Assembly: GCA_021234155.1 (NCBI GenBank) | Contig: JAJEKV010000006.1 | Location: 11,435,317 to 11,499,316 of the forward strand | DNA from: Isoetes taiwanensis | Taxonomy: Eukaryota; Streptophyta; Lycopodiopsida; Isoetales; Isoetaceae | Length of the DNA: 64,000 bases | Direction of reading: 5' to 3' | In this document: positions 42,130 to 54,132 of the stretch, piece after piece | How positions within the stretch are numbered: position 1 is the stretch's first letter | How the letters are laid out: every line of letters starts with the position of its first letter | Notes under the pieces: generated by a model | What the model saw: the letters and a program-made list of their open reading frames with translations, nothing else | Told to the model about the DNA's origin: nothing | Databases searched by the model: none | Position numbers and translations under genes: made by a program

Positions 42130-43590
42130 TGATCTTAGGATAACGAGTCCAACCGGGTCACTTTACTAAAGTGTCTTCTTGTCTACACATAGGTTTCAAA
42201 CCTTTTTCTTAGCAATCCAGCTAGTTGCCAAGGGCTTAGAAATTGGGTATGACACACCAACACATGCTATAGATGCATCATATCAGGTGTCTTCCGCCAT
42301 ACCCTTGTATCACAGATAATTGTTTAGGAATTCATTCTACCTAGGTATTTTAGCCCAATATACCAAGTATACCTATAAACGTAAGTCTATGTCATCCCAT
42401 GATAGTAGAGAACTACCTTTCTCATCTCTTAGTGATATGTCAAATGCTAGGATGTTCATATGGGCTTAGATTAGATACAAGACATGAATATAGAGATTGT
42501 AGAGTCAGTAAGCATAAATAATTGTTGTTGCAGTAGTATTAGCTACCTTGTGCACTTAGGACAGTCAAATAGGTCAGGGAACCTTCGTTGCAGATCCTCG
42601 AGCCCTCAACACAGGAGCCACTTGACAACATCAACGAATTTGAAAGCAGAGGGCAACCTTATGAAGGAAACTTCAGCAAATCAAAGGTCAAGATGGTGTA
42701 CAAGGGAGCCTGAACATAAATAGTAAAGAGGACCCTATAGAAAGGACGATTGAGACATAAAGAATAGACACATGAGTTGCCAAGAAGGGTTATTCAACTG
42801 CCAATAGGCATCAGGGCACTTACGCCATTGACCACATTAGAGACGTAACATCTTCTAGTCAAGGACATTCTCCAAGCGCCATATTATCTCGACATAGGGC
42901 CCCACATCGATAACTATTGTCACAGCTACGCCACCAACAAGTAGATGACTTCATCGGCTAGTTACGTCAAGAGTTTCTAAAAGATGAGACTAGACATATC
43001 TCCTAGAAAGGGCAACTTTCTCAGATATATAGACCCATATTAGTATCAGATCTAGACATCAAGCAAAGATGCTTTGATTAAGGAGGAATTACAAGTCAGC
43101 AAGGATGAACTTCTTAGGAATAGGAATATGGCCAGACCGCAACCAACTTCTTCCTTGTCAGCCTCAATACTTTAGAGCAGCTACATCAACCTCGATAGCA
43201 CCATCTTAAGATCATGACGACCTTCTACCTTAGAGATTATTCAAGATTATAGTTCCGACACATGGATGCAAATGCTCTACTTCTCCTCGGTCACAAAATT
43301 TGTATATGTTGTGTTACTATTATATCATTGGTCACTACCACCTACCCTTTTCAATCTACAGCTTGTGGGTACCCATTCTGAACCTACTGATTGTTATTCT
43401 TGTCGATTTAGTTATGCTGCTATCATTGTATATTTGTTGCCCATTACTGCCTTCTGGATTCATATTCTCCAAATACAAGCTAAACTTGGTGTCTGGTTGT
43501 TTTTCTATCCAATGTTGCATTAATCTTGTTCTTAGGTTATTCTATTCTCCCTGAAGTCATCTATTATCTATTTCCCTCTACAGATCACAT
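42130..43590. other. no gene recognised
   Basis: Stops in all frames, with only short unremarkable ORFs (the longest about 85 codons at 43266-43523). No repeats or motifs identified. Confidence 0.4.
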
Positions 43591-43608
43591 CCCATTTTTT
43601 TTTTTTTT

Positions 43609-45880
43609 GCCTATTGCTATATTTCTGCTAACCATCTGCCCTCGTTGTTTGCTGCCATTTCTTTTGACTCCTCAAGTGTCTGCCTAACCAATTTTAATAT
43701 TGAAGAGTACATGCTATTCCTGCTCAAGTATGAAGTTGTCCTTTCCGACCCCAATACCTCAAAGGGCACTATTCCTGTCTCATATAGCAGTATCATTGCT
43801 GGAGTTGCTTTCTTCACCTCGAGCTCTTTTGCATAGAAGTGTTTAATTAGCCTCTCTGCCTTTGACCACTTGCTTGCTGACACACTGCTTCCCCATACCT
43901 CTGCCTCATAAAGCATTGATGGAGTTATAGTCGCACCAAACATTTGCATTTTTATCCCCCAATCTGTTATTATGTTTTCTGCACACTCTAACTGCAACTC
44001 ATAATAACTATTTATCGTTGTTTGTTGTCTCTCCTCTAGCCCTTTTGTGCCACATCCTCCTGACTCCCGTCCTGTATCCCAGGTATTTGTACTCTGTTGC
44101 TATCTTTACTGGTTGTCCCATGTACTTGACCATCTCATCCTCTTTGAGCACGCTGCCAAATACTCATTATTCCTGTTTTTTCAGGATTCCGTGAGCCCCG
44201 TGTAGGTGCATAATTCTTCTAGCATTCTCATCATTTTTCCTAGCTCTTTCTTGTCCATTGTTATCATAATTAAATCATCTGCATATAACATATTTAGTAC
44301 CCTATTTCCTCCAACTTGTGGTGCATGTTCATCTCCTTCCTTATTTCTCATAAATGCTCCTTTTGTATCTATGCATACCCCAAGTATCTTAGGCGACAAA
44401 AGGTATCCATGTTTGACCCCAATATCACACTCAATGGCCTCATCATCTTATTTCATCTTGGCTTCCACTTTCTCGCATAACCTGGCAATTGCTATCAGTA
44501 GGTTGTGGTGGTAGCTCCAATTCCTCAAATCGGAGCAATATCTTATCTCTTATTACTGTATCGAAGGCTTTCTTGAAGTCTACAAAGCAACATGACAAAG
44601 TCTTGCCTTGTGCCTTTGTTTTTTCTACCATTACCCTCAAAGTTATTAAGTGTTCAACTGTAGAATGATTTGGCCTAAATCTTGTCTGTTCTATTGTTTG
44701 CTTCTGATTTGTTTCCACCCAATATATAGTCCTTATTTTTATCACTTTGTTGTACCACTGTGCCATTCAGCTACCACACAATTGTTCTGTAATTGCTTGG
44801 ACTAAACAAATCATCACCTTTGAGTAATAGGATTACCTTGTTACATTGTCAGCTAGTGAGAAGTTTGTCCTTGAGCTTAGAGTTGAATATCCTTGATACT
44901 GCTAGCACCAAAGATGTTCATCGTAAAACCCAACAGGTCCAGGGCCTTGTTGTTGCTTAGTTGGTACATTGCTCTTTCTATTTCATCGAGCGTGAACCTC
45001 TCTTCAACGTTACCCTTTGAGACAATCTGCTCCGCCTCTGCCCGATATAGTTTGTTTAAATGATCTTTTCATGTTCTTTGATCTGTTAATTTGATACTGT
45101 TTTGCTTTTTCTGGAACATCTTCCAAAAATTCCTTGGGTGTTTCTCTATCTGGTGCACTTTCCTTTCCTATTGCTTCCTTATGAATATGTGCTTCTTTCT
45201 TTTTATTAACTTTGTATAGATTCTTTCGAGTTCCTTGTATCCCTCCGTCTCTTTCCATAGCCTTGCCTCCTTCTACGCCTTCATACATTCCTTATCATAC
45301 CATCTTGCTCTTCTTTTTGACCTCCTAATTTTTTTTTTGTATCGGCCATGTACTGCTGTACATGCCTCTATTAGTATCTCATCCGACATCTTCCCCGTTT
45401 TCGTAGAATCTCTTCCTTGCCAGTCATCCTTAGTTATCATGGTGTCTACTAGTCCTCTGACTCTTCCATCTTGCTTAGTCCAATGTGTATCTCACCTAAC
45501 GATCCTCTTCTTGGTTCTGCTGCCTTATTACTTGGATCTTGGCCGTAATTTTGATCGACTTGCTATCGGCCCAGTAATTTGATGTTCTTGATACTATCTG
45601 CCATTTCCAGGTCTAATAACACATAATCCACTATACTTCTTCCTGCATATGTTTGACCTGTGAATCCTCCTGATCTCCTCCATTTCTTAACTCCATTTGC
45701 TATTATCATTTCTACCCTTGTGCATATATCAACCAGCATCCTTCCCTGCTTACCTATTTTGGCTGAAATGTGTTCGAAGCCCAGGTATTCCTGAATGATA
45801 CCTTCACATATTATTAATTTAGATTGTTCCCCTCCTGTTCTCACATTGAAATCTCTACATATACAACCATACCTTTACTT
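43609..45880 (-). mobile_element. LINE-2b, degenerate non-LTR retrotransposon (family 2)
   Basis: Same family as LINE-2a, on the same strand and 0.75 kb to its left. Minus-strand order is an endonuclease part (45880-45563), a linker (45288-45010), RT (44766-44181) and a C-terminal part (43997-43617). It is truncated at both ends and closes at a T14 tract (43595-43608, plus strand), not at the LINE-2a 3' terminus. Stops and shifts show it is old. Confidence 0.85.
43617..45880 (-). pseudogene. LINE-2b endonuclease-RT remnants
   Basis: Readable landmarks on the minus strand are GRSIVDYVLLDLEMAD (about 45645-45598, endonuclease S-I-V-D-Y-V box), CCFVDFKKAFDTVIRDKILL (about 44597-44538), NMLYADDLIMITMDKKELG (about 44300-44240, intact YADD) and YETGIVPFEVLGSERTTSYL in the C-terminal part. 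The box order and spacing match LINE-2a. No continuous ORF2 remains. Confidence 0.8.
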
Positions 45881-45899
45881 TTCCAAGTATTCCAAGTAT

Positions 45900-46612
45900 T
45901 CATGGACTGTATGATTGGGCCCCTCAGTCGCACCTATTCAGGGTTTTAGTGGAGCCCATCTTTTTATATATCTGTGTTAGAGCAGGAACTAAAGTAAGCA
46001 TCATCGCGGCATAAAGAACGTAAATAAAGTTTGCAAAGAGACAAACTTTAAAAACTTAAAATCATACTGATTCAAAATAGAAATGACCAAATGAGCAATT
46101 TGAACATCAGATAGAACCTGAATTGTTACGCCTCCAGATTCTGTGATTGTATTTGTTGAGAATCATTTGAACCTCTGCTTGAAAGACAAAAATCATGTTC
46201 TAGATCCTTAAACTCGACCATATCATAAAGCTATTTGCAATCTACAATTTTGAGCAATAGGACCAACTCCAATTGATTAATGGCAGTTGCTCCATTTCGT
46301 TCAGCTTCTTTAAGTGGAACCACATGCCGTTGCAAATGCCAATATATCTAGCACTATATGCCAACTAGAATCCTGTTCTTTACCGATCTTTTATAAAGCC
46401 ATGTATCTTTTGATAGCCAAGAACGCATTTGTACTATTATAGCATGACAAGAAACCGATGAAGTTCCTAAATAATGTCAAATATGTCGGCCTTACACCAT
46501 AGAGTAAATCAGCCTACTAAGGCATGGAATCAACAACAATTTTTTTTGTAGGAATAGCAAATTCGGACTGCCGGATCATATGCGGTCAGATTGGCCTTTA
46601 AGGCCACGGCCT
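45900..46612. other. no gene recognised
   Basis: AT-rich spacer between LINE-2b and LINE-2a. No ORF or repeat of note was seen. Confidence 0.4.
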
Positions 46613-46634
46613 TAGAATAGAATAGAATAGAATA
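46613..46634. repeat. (TAGAA)4 tail of LINE-2a
   Basis: Four TAGAA units next to the LINE-2a 3' end. On the LINE strand this reads (TTCTA)n after GGACGTTAATGTATA. Confidence 0.8.
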
Positions 46635-46874
46635 TACATTAACGTCCCTCAGGCCGTGAGGCCCCCGGACTTGTGTAGCGTCCCGCGAGCTCCCAAAGGG
46701 TGCTGCCAGCAAACAGACGCATAGGTTTTATGTAGCCATCTAGCGGGCTTCTCTTGTTCTTTATATTACCCGCATCGTGCTTATAGCTGGCTTCTTGGCC
46801 ATACACAATGCATCGCTATAAACAGTTTTGAACTGTACTTTGTGGGCCCCTCTGATCCACCTCATCCGTGCTTC

Positions 46875-47675
46875 TCAGATTATTAGCCCTCTCTCTTTGT
46901 GCACCCCCCGGTGTCTTATTATCATTTCTTTTATAGCTTTCGCTACATCTGTGAGTGTCTCTTCTTTGTCCATCAGTGCTGGGAGTGGGAGATCCCACCT
47001 GACCTTGTTAAATTTGGACCTTATGTCTGTGTAAACTGGGCACTCTTTTACCATGTGCTCTTCGTCTTCTATTTTTCCTGAGTCACATACTCGACATATT
47101 CGCTCTGCTCTATCTATTTTCCTCCATTTATCTTTCTCAATTCGGAGGTCGTGGCTCCCCATTCTAAATCTGGCCAGCGTTCCCATGTTACTCTTATTCA
47201 ACATGCTGCTTTTGTACGTGATATGCCCTATCTGTCCCCCTGGATTGAAGGTTCCCAATAGCCAGTTTGCCTTAGGCCCTGTGTGTCGTGCCAGCCAGTT
47301 CCTCATTGCTTTGCTTGTCCATTCTTCGTCCCATCCGTCCGCTTGTATAATCTGGCTTAGTTGCATCCCCATACTTGTCGTCCACTTCGCCAATTCATTA
47401 AACCATCCCTTGCCTGTTGTTATGTGTTGTTTTGATGATTCCTCTATCGCTATTGACGACAGTTTGTCCTCTTTTCCATAGCTGTTGTCTTTTATTAGGT
47501 ACCTAATTGTTCTTTCCCGTGCCCTCACTTCCATTGGCTTTTCCCCTGTCTCATATAAGATTGTTGCTAATGATGTCCTGTCTTCACCTGAAATTCCTGT
47601 CCGTGCCATTGCCTCAATATGCCTTCTTGTTTTTCCCATTTCTTCTCTGATAGGCCTGGTCCCCATGTCTCGCAT
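46875..47675 (-). pseudogene. LINE-2a ORF2 C-terminal domain with CCHC finger
   Basis: A continuous 266-residue frame. Near residue 190 it reads ARFRMGSHDLRIEKDKW, then RICRVCDSGKIEDEEHMVKE ending in CPVY, a CX2CX9HX4C finger presumed to bind the element RNA. The N-terminal third (ETGEKPMEVRARERTIRYL) also occurs in LINE-2b. The frame is separated from RT by one or two shifts. Domain intact. Confidence 0.8.
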
Positions 47676-47781
47676 CCGTACAGCTGTGTTGATGCTACTA
47701 TTGTGCTAAATAGGTATGTTTTGATTTCCCAGTTGGTGATCCTATTGTTGTTGCAATAATTCATCATGATGTAATAATTGT

Positions 47782-49247
47782 CTATTGCTGCTTGGAATCT
47801 GGTATCCGCTCCTTTTGACCACTTTTCCCCCCATGTGTGTCGTATCCTAGATATCTGTACCCTGTGGCTTCTTCTAGTTCCTTCCCTTTGTATCTAAATG
47901 GTCTGTGTTTTATTTTTGTACCGAAGGTCACTATTTTTGTTTTTTCCAGGTTGACTGTCAGTCCTGTCTCCGCACAAAATTCTTCTAGTATCTCTAGCAT
48001 TCTGTGCATCCCTTTGGCTTTGGTCGCCATCATACCTAAATCATCCGCATATAGCATTATTGGGACTTTTGTTTTCCCTATCATTGGTGCTTCACTGTCT
48101 CCCCCTCTCTCTTTTTGACAAATTCATGTAGAGCATCTATGTATATCCCAAACAGTGTGGGTGATAGTGGACATCCTTGCTTTACTCCTGTGTCGCATTC
48201 TATGGCTTCTCCTTCCCCCTCTGTTTTGGCATATACCTTTTGATATAGCCTTGCAATTGATCCTACTAACCCTTCTGGTGCTTTTAGTCCTATTAGTCTA
48301 AGTAGAAGCTTATCTCTAGGTACTGTGTCGAAGGCTATTGTGTCGAAGGCTTTCTTAAAGTCCACGAAGCAACATATGATCTTCTTGTTATTGTCCCTTG
48401 TCTGCTCTATCATTATCCTTAGGGTCACCAGATGGTCCGTAGTCGAGTACTCTGGTCGAAAACCAGCTTGGCCTTGTGCTCTGAGCTTCCCTGCTTCTGC
48501 CCACGTTTTCAGTTTCTGATCCAGAGTTTTCTCGAACCATTTCGCGAATACTGAACTGACCATAATAGTCCTGTAATTACTCGGTTCTTCTTTGTTTCCT
48601 CCTTTATGGAGCGGGATTACCTTATTAAACTGCCATCTTTCCGGTAGACCTGAATGCACTATCTTATTGAATATTTCTGTTATGGTCCCTACTATCTCTG
48701 TTCCTACGCATTTCAACATCTCCGCTGTTAGCCCATATAGATCCGGAGCCTTATTGTTTGCCATTTTGTTTAGTGCCCATGTCACCTCTTCCTTGGAGAA
48801 GGGAGGTTTGTGTCTACCTTCTGGGGCCATTATTGGTGCAGCCCCTGTTTTGTACAGACGTTCCAGGTATCTTGTCCAGTCTATCTCTATTTCCATTCCT
48901 CTCCCCTCCTCACCTGAAACTGTATCCGCTTTTGTTTTTGAGCCTTTTTTCATATTGTTCCAGAATGCCTTAGGCCTCTTTTTCAGGTCTTCGGCCAATC
49001 CCCATTGATGGTTTTTCAGGTCCTGAACTTTCTTTCTTTTCAGTATTCTCACATATTTGCTGCGTTCCTCTTGGTATGTCTCAGTTCCTTTTGCCTGTTT
49101 GACTTTCCTTCGTTGTTCCATGCACACTGCGTCAAACCATACTGACCTTCGAAATGCTATAGTCCTTCTTCCTCTTTCTCTTCTCCCGAATGCCATTTTA
49201 GCAGCTTCTTCCAAGATGTCATTCATGTCATTCCCTCTGTCCTTCAT
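47782..49247 (-). pseudogene. LINE-2a reverse transcriptase
   Basis: The frame 49247-48081 (388 residues, ATG) carries NNKAPDLYGLTAEML, NYRTIMVSSVFAKWFE, GQAGFRPEYSTTDHLVTLRI, CCFVDFKKAFDT and GVKQGCPLSPTLFGIYIDAL. These are RT boxes 1-4 in order. The next frame (48084-47782) carries IMLYADDLGMMA, the catalytic YADD, then LTVNLEKTKIVTFG. One frameshift separates them near 48083. Within box 2A a 14-bp tandem duplication gives AFDTIAFDTVPRD, adding residues beside the first catalytic Asp. The RT would copy element RNA at the nicked target. Confidence 0.88.
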
Positions 49248-50170
49248 TCCCTCTCCCCATTCTTTTTCTTTTATTTTCTTTTTTTACCGTTTTTATGAAT
49301 GTTCCCACTCTGTTTTCTCTGAATTTGACTGTTATTTTGGCCTGTTTGCCTCCTCCTTGCTTGTCATCTGTTCTTCCCCTTGCCACATTCATCTTGAGCA
49401 GTATGGGTCTGTGTCCCTCCCTCCTTCCTAACGGCCATTCCCCTAACTCCATTTTTCCGATTTCCTTTATTGCTTCCTCATTTGCTATCACATAGTCTAC
49501 TATACTGCTCCCGTGAGCGTTTGTGCTTGTGAACTGGCCTGAAGCCTCCCATCTTCTTAGGCCATTGCATATAATTGTATCTGTAGCTGTACATACCTCT
49601 ATCAGTGTTTCTCCTCTCGCTGTCATCTCCATTTCGTCTACTGTGTCCCGTTGCCATTCTTCCCCTCTTCCGGCCTGTGACCACTGCCCACTCTCCTTGT
49701 CTATCCCTGCTTTCTGCGCCTGTTCTTGTCCCGTCCTTGCGTTAATATCCCCTACTATGATCAGCAGTCCCTTATCCCTGTGTTTCATGACAATCTCTCC
49801 CATGCTTAATAGTTCCAGTTTATCACATTGGGGTGGATAATATACTATTAGCAAATATAGATTTCTGTAATCAAGCAACACAATATTTATAAGCATGTAT
49901 CTTTTATTAATGTCATTTTCCAAAATACATGCTTTTTTGACACTGCTATTCCTAATGTAGCAGGCTAGCCCTGCACTTCCTCTTCCTAGTTTGTAGTTCT
50001 TTTCCCTCCAACACGTGAACAATGTGTAACCTGGTTCATCTGGTAGCCTCTTTGTGCTGTGTTCCCACGTCTCTACCAGGCATATGATATCCTGGTCTCG
50101 TGCTTCGTGTAGGCGTTCTCCATCATCCCAAGGATATCCCGTACAATTCCAGTACCAGATCGTTACTTCT
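49228..50170 (-). pseudogene. LINE-2a APE-type endonuclease
   Basis: An open frame whose start is upstream of 50022, where only a TTG occurs. It reads YWNCTGYPWDD (N-terminal W-N-C/I box), DIICLVETWEH (catalytic Glu box), then IIVGDINARTGQEQ and SSIVDYVIANEE. GHRPILLKMN near the end matches the final H box, with the usual S/DH replaced by G-H. The last 20 nt overlap the RT frame in another phase, a frameshift inside what should be one ORF2. Function: target nicking. Confidence 0.82.
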
Positions 50171-50267
50171 TCCTTCCTTTCTGTACCCCCCTGCCTCCCT
50201 GCTGTTCTAGTGCGTGTCCTTTCTTTAACTGCCCCCTCGTTTTTGCTCCCTGATCCCCCTCTCTCCC

Positions 50268-50603
50268 TTATCGGGCGTTATCTAGGTCCCAGGCCTCTTT
50301 TCCGCTTCCCCACCCTAGTTGTGTCTGTGTTAGAATCTTGGGGGCTGTTTCCCGGTCTATTGCCCCAGATGGTGTTATTTCCCTTATCTGTTTCAGCTGT
50401 CCCTGTCCTTTCGTTGCCTCCGTTTCGTGGTTCCCATCTCCCCTCAGATCCTGTGGGTCCATCCCATCTTCCTGCGTTGTCAATTCTTGCGGTGTGTTCT
50501 CTCGGCCTCTTTTCAGGTATAGTTTCCCATTCTTTACCCCTGCTTGTACTCCCGCCCGACTCAGTTCTCTGACTTTCGCCAGTTCAGAAAACCTCACTGG
50601 CAA
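50268..50603 (-). pseudogene. LINE-2a ORF1-like remnant
   Basis: A 110-residue polar frame upstream of the endonuclease, rich in Gln, Glu and Gly (ELTTQEDGMDPQDL), starting after GPLPVRFSELAKVRELS. ORF1 proteins of LINEs bind RNA, but no RRM or zinc finger is visible here, so assignment rests on position. Only the C-terminal part may be present. Confidence 0.4.
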
Positions 50604-50639
50604 TGGGCCCTAAATTTGTTTTCCAAAATAACATATGAT

Positions 50640-52340
50640 TTTTGTTATTTTGATATACTTTGCTCAATTCATTTCATATAGCGGGCTCTCGCATGGTTAG
50701 GACAAAATAAACTACTGTTGTGTTGCCAAAGTGGCATTTTTGCTTGCTTTTCTAGCCTCTCAAGTTGGTCTGTACTACCAATCAGAGAGTTGAAGAAAAT
50801 AACTAAGAAGTCCTTGCTCGCTTCACCGCTCCTCAACAAAATCAGAGAACCTAGGCTGCAAATAGAAAGCAACATGAAATCTTATCCAGGTCCTGGAAAT
50901 TCGACTCCAAAAAATTGGCAACATACCTTCGTCCTTTTGAACCATGGCAAAAGAACTTATTCAAAAAAAAAAAAAAAAAAAAAAAAAGATGACCTTTAAA
51001 TGCAATTAAGTTGCTCAAACATGGCAAGATATACGGTGTTGTATACAAGTCAGGTTGTTGCTATGGTTTTACTTTTTGATCACCATATTTTCCGTTCTTG
51101 ACTTTACAGCAAGGCAGATTCTGGCATGCCAAGTTCTGGCAAGAGAGAAGCAAACGACGAATCGAGGCCTCGGGATGTTGGTTTTGGCCTGAATGTTGTG
51201 CTGCTTGTCCAGCTACAGACCGTTTTCTTTAGTGTTTTTTAATTTAAAACTTCTTGATACGGTGGGTTCAAATTCAACATTTTATCTCCGCAACGGGAGT
51301 GAGGAATACAGGGCTTTAAGATCTTGTTTGATTTCTGTCATGGCTTCTCCTCTATCACTTTTTGTATGCAGATTGATATTCTAGTCCCTAAATTCGTTGT
51401 TCATGTAGGGACTGGTGGTAGCGGTAAATGGCATTGGCGGCACAAGTATGAATGAATCTGTTGTGAGTTCTCTGAAGGATAGGATCAAAATTGGCCTTAG
51501 CTATTCTTGATCGTTCGATGCCTGTAAATTTTTTCTGGTGAAGGCAAAGCACATCTAGGGGAGTGCACATCTTTGGGGCTCTAGTGAGGCTATTGCAATC
51601 TGGAGGTTCGAGTCCTTTGGCTCCAAATCGTGAACCTATATGATGGTCTATTCGTGCAGAGCAAGGAGGAAATAGAGATGGTTTTTTTCAATGGTTTAAT
51701 TGTATGTTTTTGGATTTCATTAATATTGTTTGCACCATTGAAACTTGTAATTCAATTTTTGTTGAAAAAAGCACAATTTAGAGAATATTTTGCAAATCAA
51801 TGGCTACGAACAAAAGATACAAATGAAACCTATTAAGATGCATAAAAAGGCCATTTGAAAATTTGAAGGGTCAAAAACTCACCATTTTGAAACATGTAAA
51901 GAGAAATTTGGGCTAGATATAAGATCATATGTAGATAAGAAAGCATTTTTCTCTTTCTTTTTACAAAAGTATTGCGTGCACGCAAAGAAACCCAAGTGGC
52001 TCATTTCTAAAAATATTATTTGAATACTATGCCAACTCTTGCCCGTAGACGTTACATGCAAAGTCTTACATATGTGTGAGTGCCATGAGCTATACAATCA
52101 TATGTATATTGCATGGTTCATATTTCAATGTAAATAATGATAGGTTTTTTAACCATAGGCAAATTATGTAATCTAGATGCACCTTAGGCATATTAGGTTT
52201 AAAACTTGCCATGTATTTTGCCAAACATATGTTTCATATTGTCATGTAGTATCAAGGTAGATTATCACTGCCATTGTCATTTTTTGCCATCTCTTAGGCT
52301 TTTTCCACATAGTTCCTAGGCCTTTCACGTATTCTCATAT
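50640..52340. other. unclassified stretch; two possible decayed host exons
   Basis: An A25 tract lies at 50963-50987. A plus-strand TTGCTTTTCTAG acceptor-like site (about 50755) precedes an open segment reading LPIRELKKITKKSLLASPLL, and TTGACTTTACAG (about 51108) precedes a 43-codon segment ending in TAA at about 51240. Neither is recognised. No other gene seen. Confidence 0.2.
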
Positions 52341-52350
52341 TTGCCACGCC

Positions 52351-53900
52351 TTTTTTTTTTTTTTGAAGGACGAGAGATAAATATCTCATTACCAATCAGA
52401 AAAACAAGTACAATAAACTGAGAGACATAACGCAAAGGGAGAAGATGTCCCTCTGTGCAAGGCTACCTATTCATCTCAGATATAGTATGACTCTCTTTAA
52501 CTCACCCATGATGGCTGAAGATCGCTTCTTCCTAGCTGCCTTCTTGAGTGTAACACTCCTCCAACTATCACATGCTCCGTAATAGTACTAGAACTCTGTA
52601 GAGGTGGAGCCAAAGTAGCTCTTATTACATCTGGATGAACTATCACTTCCTGTAGCCTTGCCACAGCTAAATTCAAAGAAGATAAGTCTATCACATCCAT
52701 ATCGCTTGAGACATTATCTGACATATTAAATAGTATAGTATCAAGAGAGGGCTCTTAAGATGGATCAGCAGATAATACAGTGGGAGATGAAGCTATAGTA
52801 GGAGTACCACAAGTGAGGACGTAATAGTGGACAATTCAGTACTAGGAATCGTAAAGGAAGGGCACTCAACCCTAGATGAAGTTGTCACAATGCATTCAAC
52901 TCTAGATGAGATTTCGCATTGGTAGGAGGTGTAAGACGAGTGTTCTAAAGTGGCATTATAGCAGGTGGAGTAAGTCTATCAGGTCTAGGCTGTGAGGAAG
53001 TACTATTAAAAACAAAAGATTTATCTGGAAACATTGAAGCAAGTTTTGGACTATTTAGCAGAGATAACATCAGCTTCTTATACCATTTGCCACTTTTGAC
53101 AATAACACACTCAAGAATTGCTTGATCAATGGGGATAGAAACACAAATACGTGGACCATTGATAATAGAGTGTGAAATATGCATGCCCACGCCATTGGAA
53201 ATGGCTATTAAAAACTCATGAGCCAAACGATCAACATGCAAATTAGGAATGGAAAATCAACAACGCATCTTAAGGGACGAAAGCATACTAGGAGGAAAAC
53301 CAGGCGTGTAATATTGATAGATGATATAACCAGTGCCCAAAGGATCTACACCTCAAGAGATCAATTTCTCTACCCTCAGCACTATTAGACATTATCAAGA
53401 AGAAGCCCTTGCCTACTTTCTTCAAAGATTCATGCAAGCAACACAATGCGAGAAATATGTCGAGGAAGCCATCGAGATAGCCCGTTGTAATCCAAAAAGC
53501 CACCCATATAAAAACCAATAACCGAGTGTGTTGCTAAGTTCTCTGCACATTTAAGATGAGGTTCACGATTAACCTCCATCAAAGGAACCCACGCATCACT
53601 TACAAAGGAACTACAATCTGTTGCATAGAATTCATCTTCGGAAGGAAGTTGGGAAGCCATTTGATCTTGTTTAGCTTTAAGCACATCTGGAATATTTAAT
53701 TAAGTTTCCTTGTTACTGGCAGAGGATAATATTCGAAGTGTAGCATCAACACAAGCGAGCCTTACTGAACCAGAGATATCTTTCTGAATCCAATCTGAGA
53801 ATGACACGTGTGAAATCCTTGCCACAAAATCAGAAGTATGCCAGGCTCAAGGAGCTACATGTCCATGGGAGACATCTGCAAAAGCTGCTTGACTAACATG
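52351..53900 (-). pseudogene. poly(A)-tailed plant L1-type ORF1 (DUF4283-like) remnant
   Basis: The minus strand reads CAENLATHSVIGFYMGGFLD (about 53600-53540), KKVGKGFFLIMSNSAEGREI (about 53420-53360) and, after shifts, HVDRLAHEFLIAISNGVGMH, then PRICVSIPID (about 53155). This is the DUF4283 pattern of plant L1 ORF1 and gag-like proteins (G-F-F-L...W...A-x-x-I-G...P-R-V-C-V-x-I-D). About 0.6 kb later it ends in A14 (T-run 52351-52364 on plus), preceded by GAGATATTTATCTCTCGTCC. No endonuclease or RT lies between ORF1 and the tail. Confidence 0.65.
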
Positions 53901-54110
53901 CACCATATGCTTCCCCTCTACGCCTGAGGATTGGCTTGCTCACCCACATAGTTATGGACCAAAGGGATGTCAACAGATTTAGAAAGAGGTGGAAAGTGCA
54001 CAAATCCACACTAGTATTAACAGGAACTTGATTAACATCAAGAGAATTGATGCGAGAATTATTTGGCAAGGTAAGAGGTGGCAAAGAAGAATGTATTTTC
54101 TGCACATAGG

Positions 54111-54132
54111 ATGAGAATGAGAATGAGAATGA
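54111..54132. repeat. (GAATGA)n tail of LINE-C
   Basis: Nearly four GAATGA units adjoin the LINE-C 3' end. On the LINE strand this reads (TCATTC)n after GGACGATAAAAAA. Confidence 0.85.

Larger units (their letters stand above)
46635..50612 (-). mobile_element. LINE-2a, nearly complete non-LTR retrotransposon (family 2)
   Basis: Minus-strand order is an ORF1-like remnant (50603-50268), endonuclease (about 50170-49228), RT (49247-47782), C-terminal zinc-finger domain (47675-46875), 3'UTR and tail. Only about four frame changes separate the parts, so it is the youngest LINE here. The upstream limit near 50612 is where similarity to coding sequence ends. Features argue against plant L1: G-D-I-N-A-R-T-G endonuclease box, FVDFKKAFDTVPRD in RT, C-C-H-C domain with EDEEH, and microsatellite instead of poly(A). 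Confidence 0.9.
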
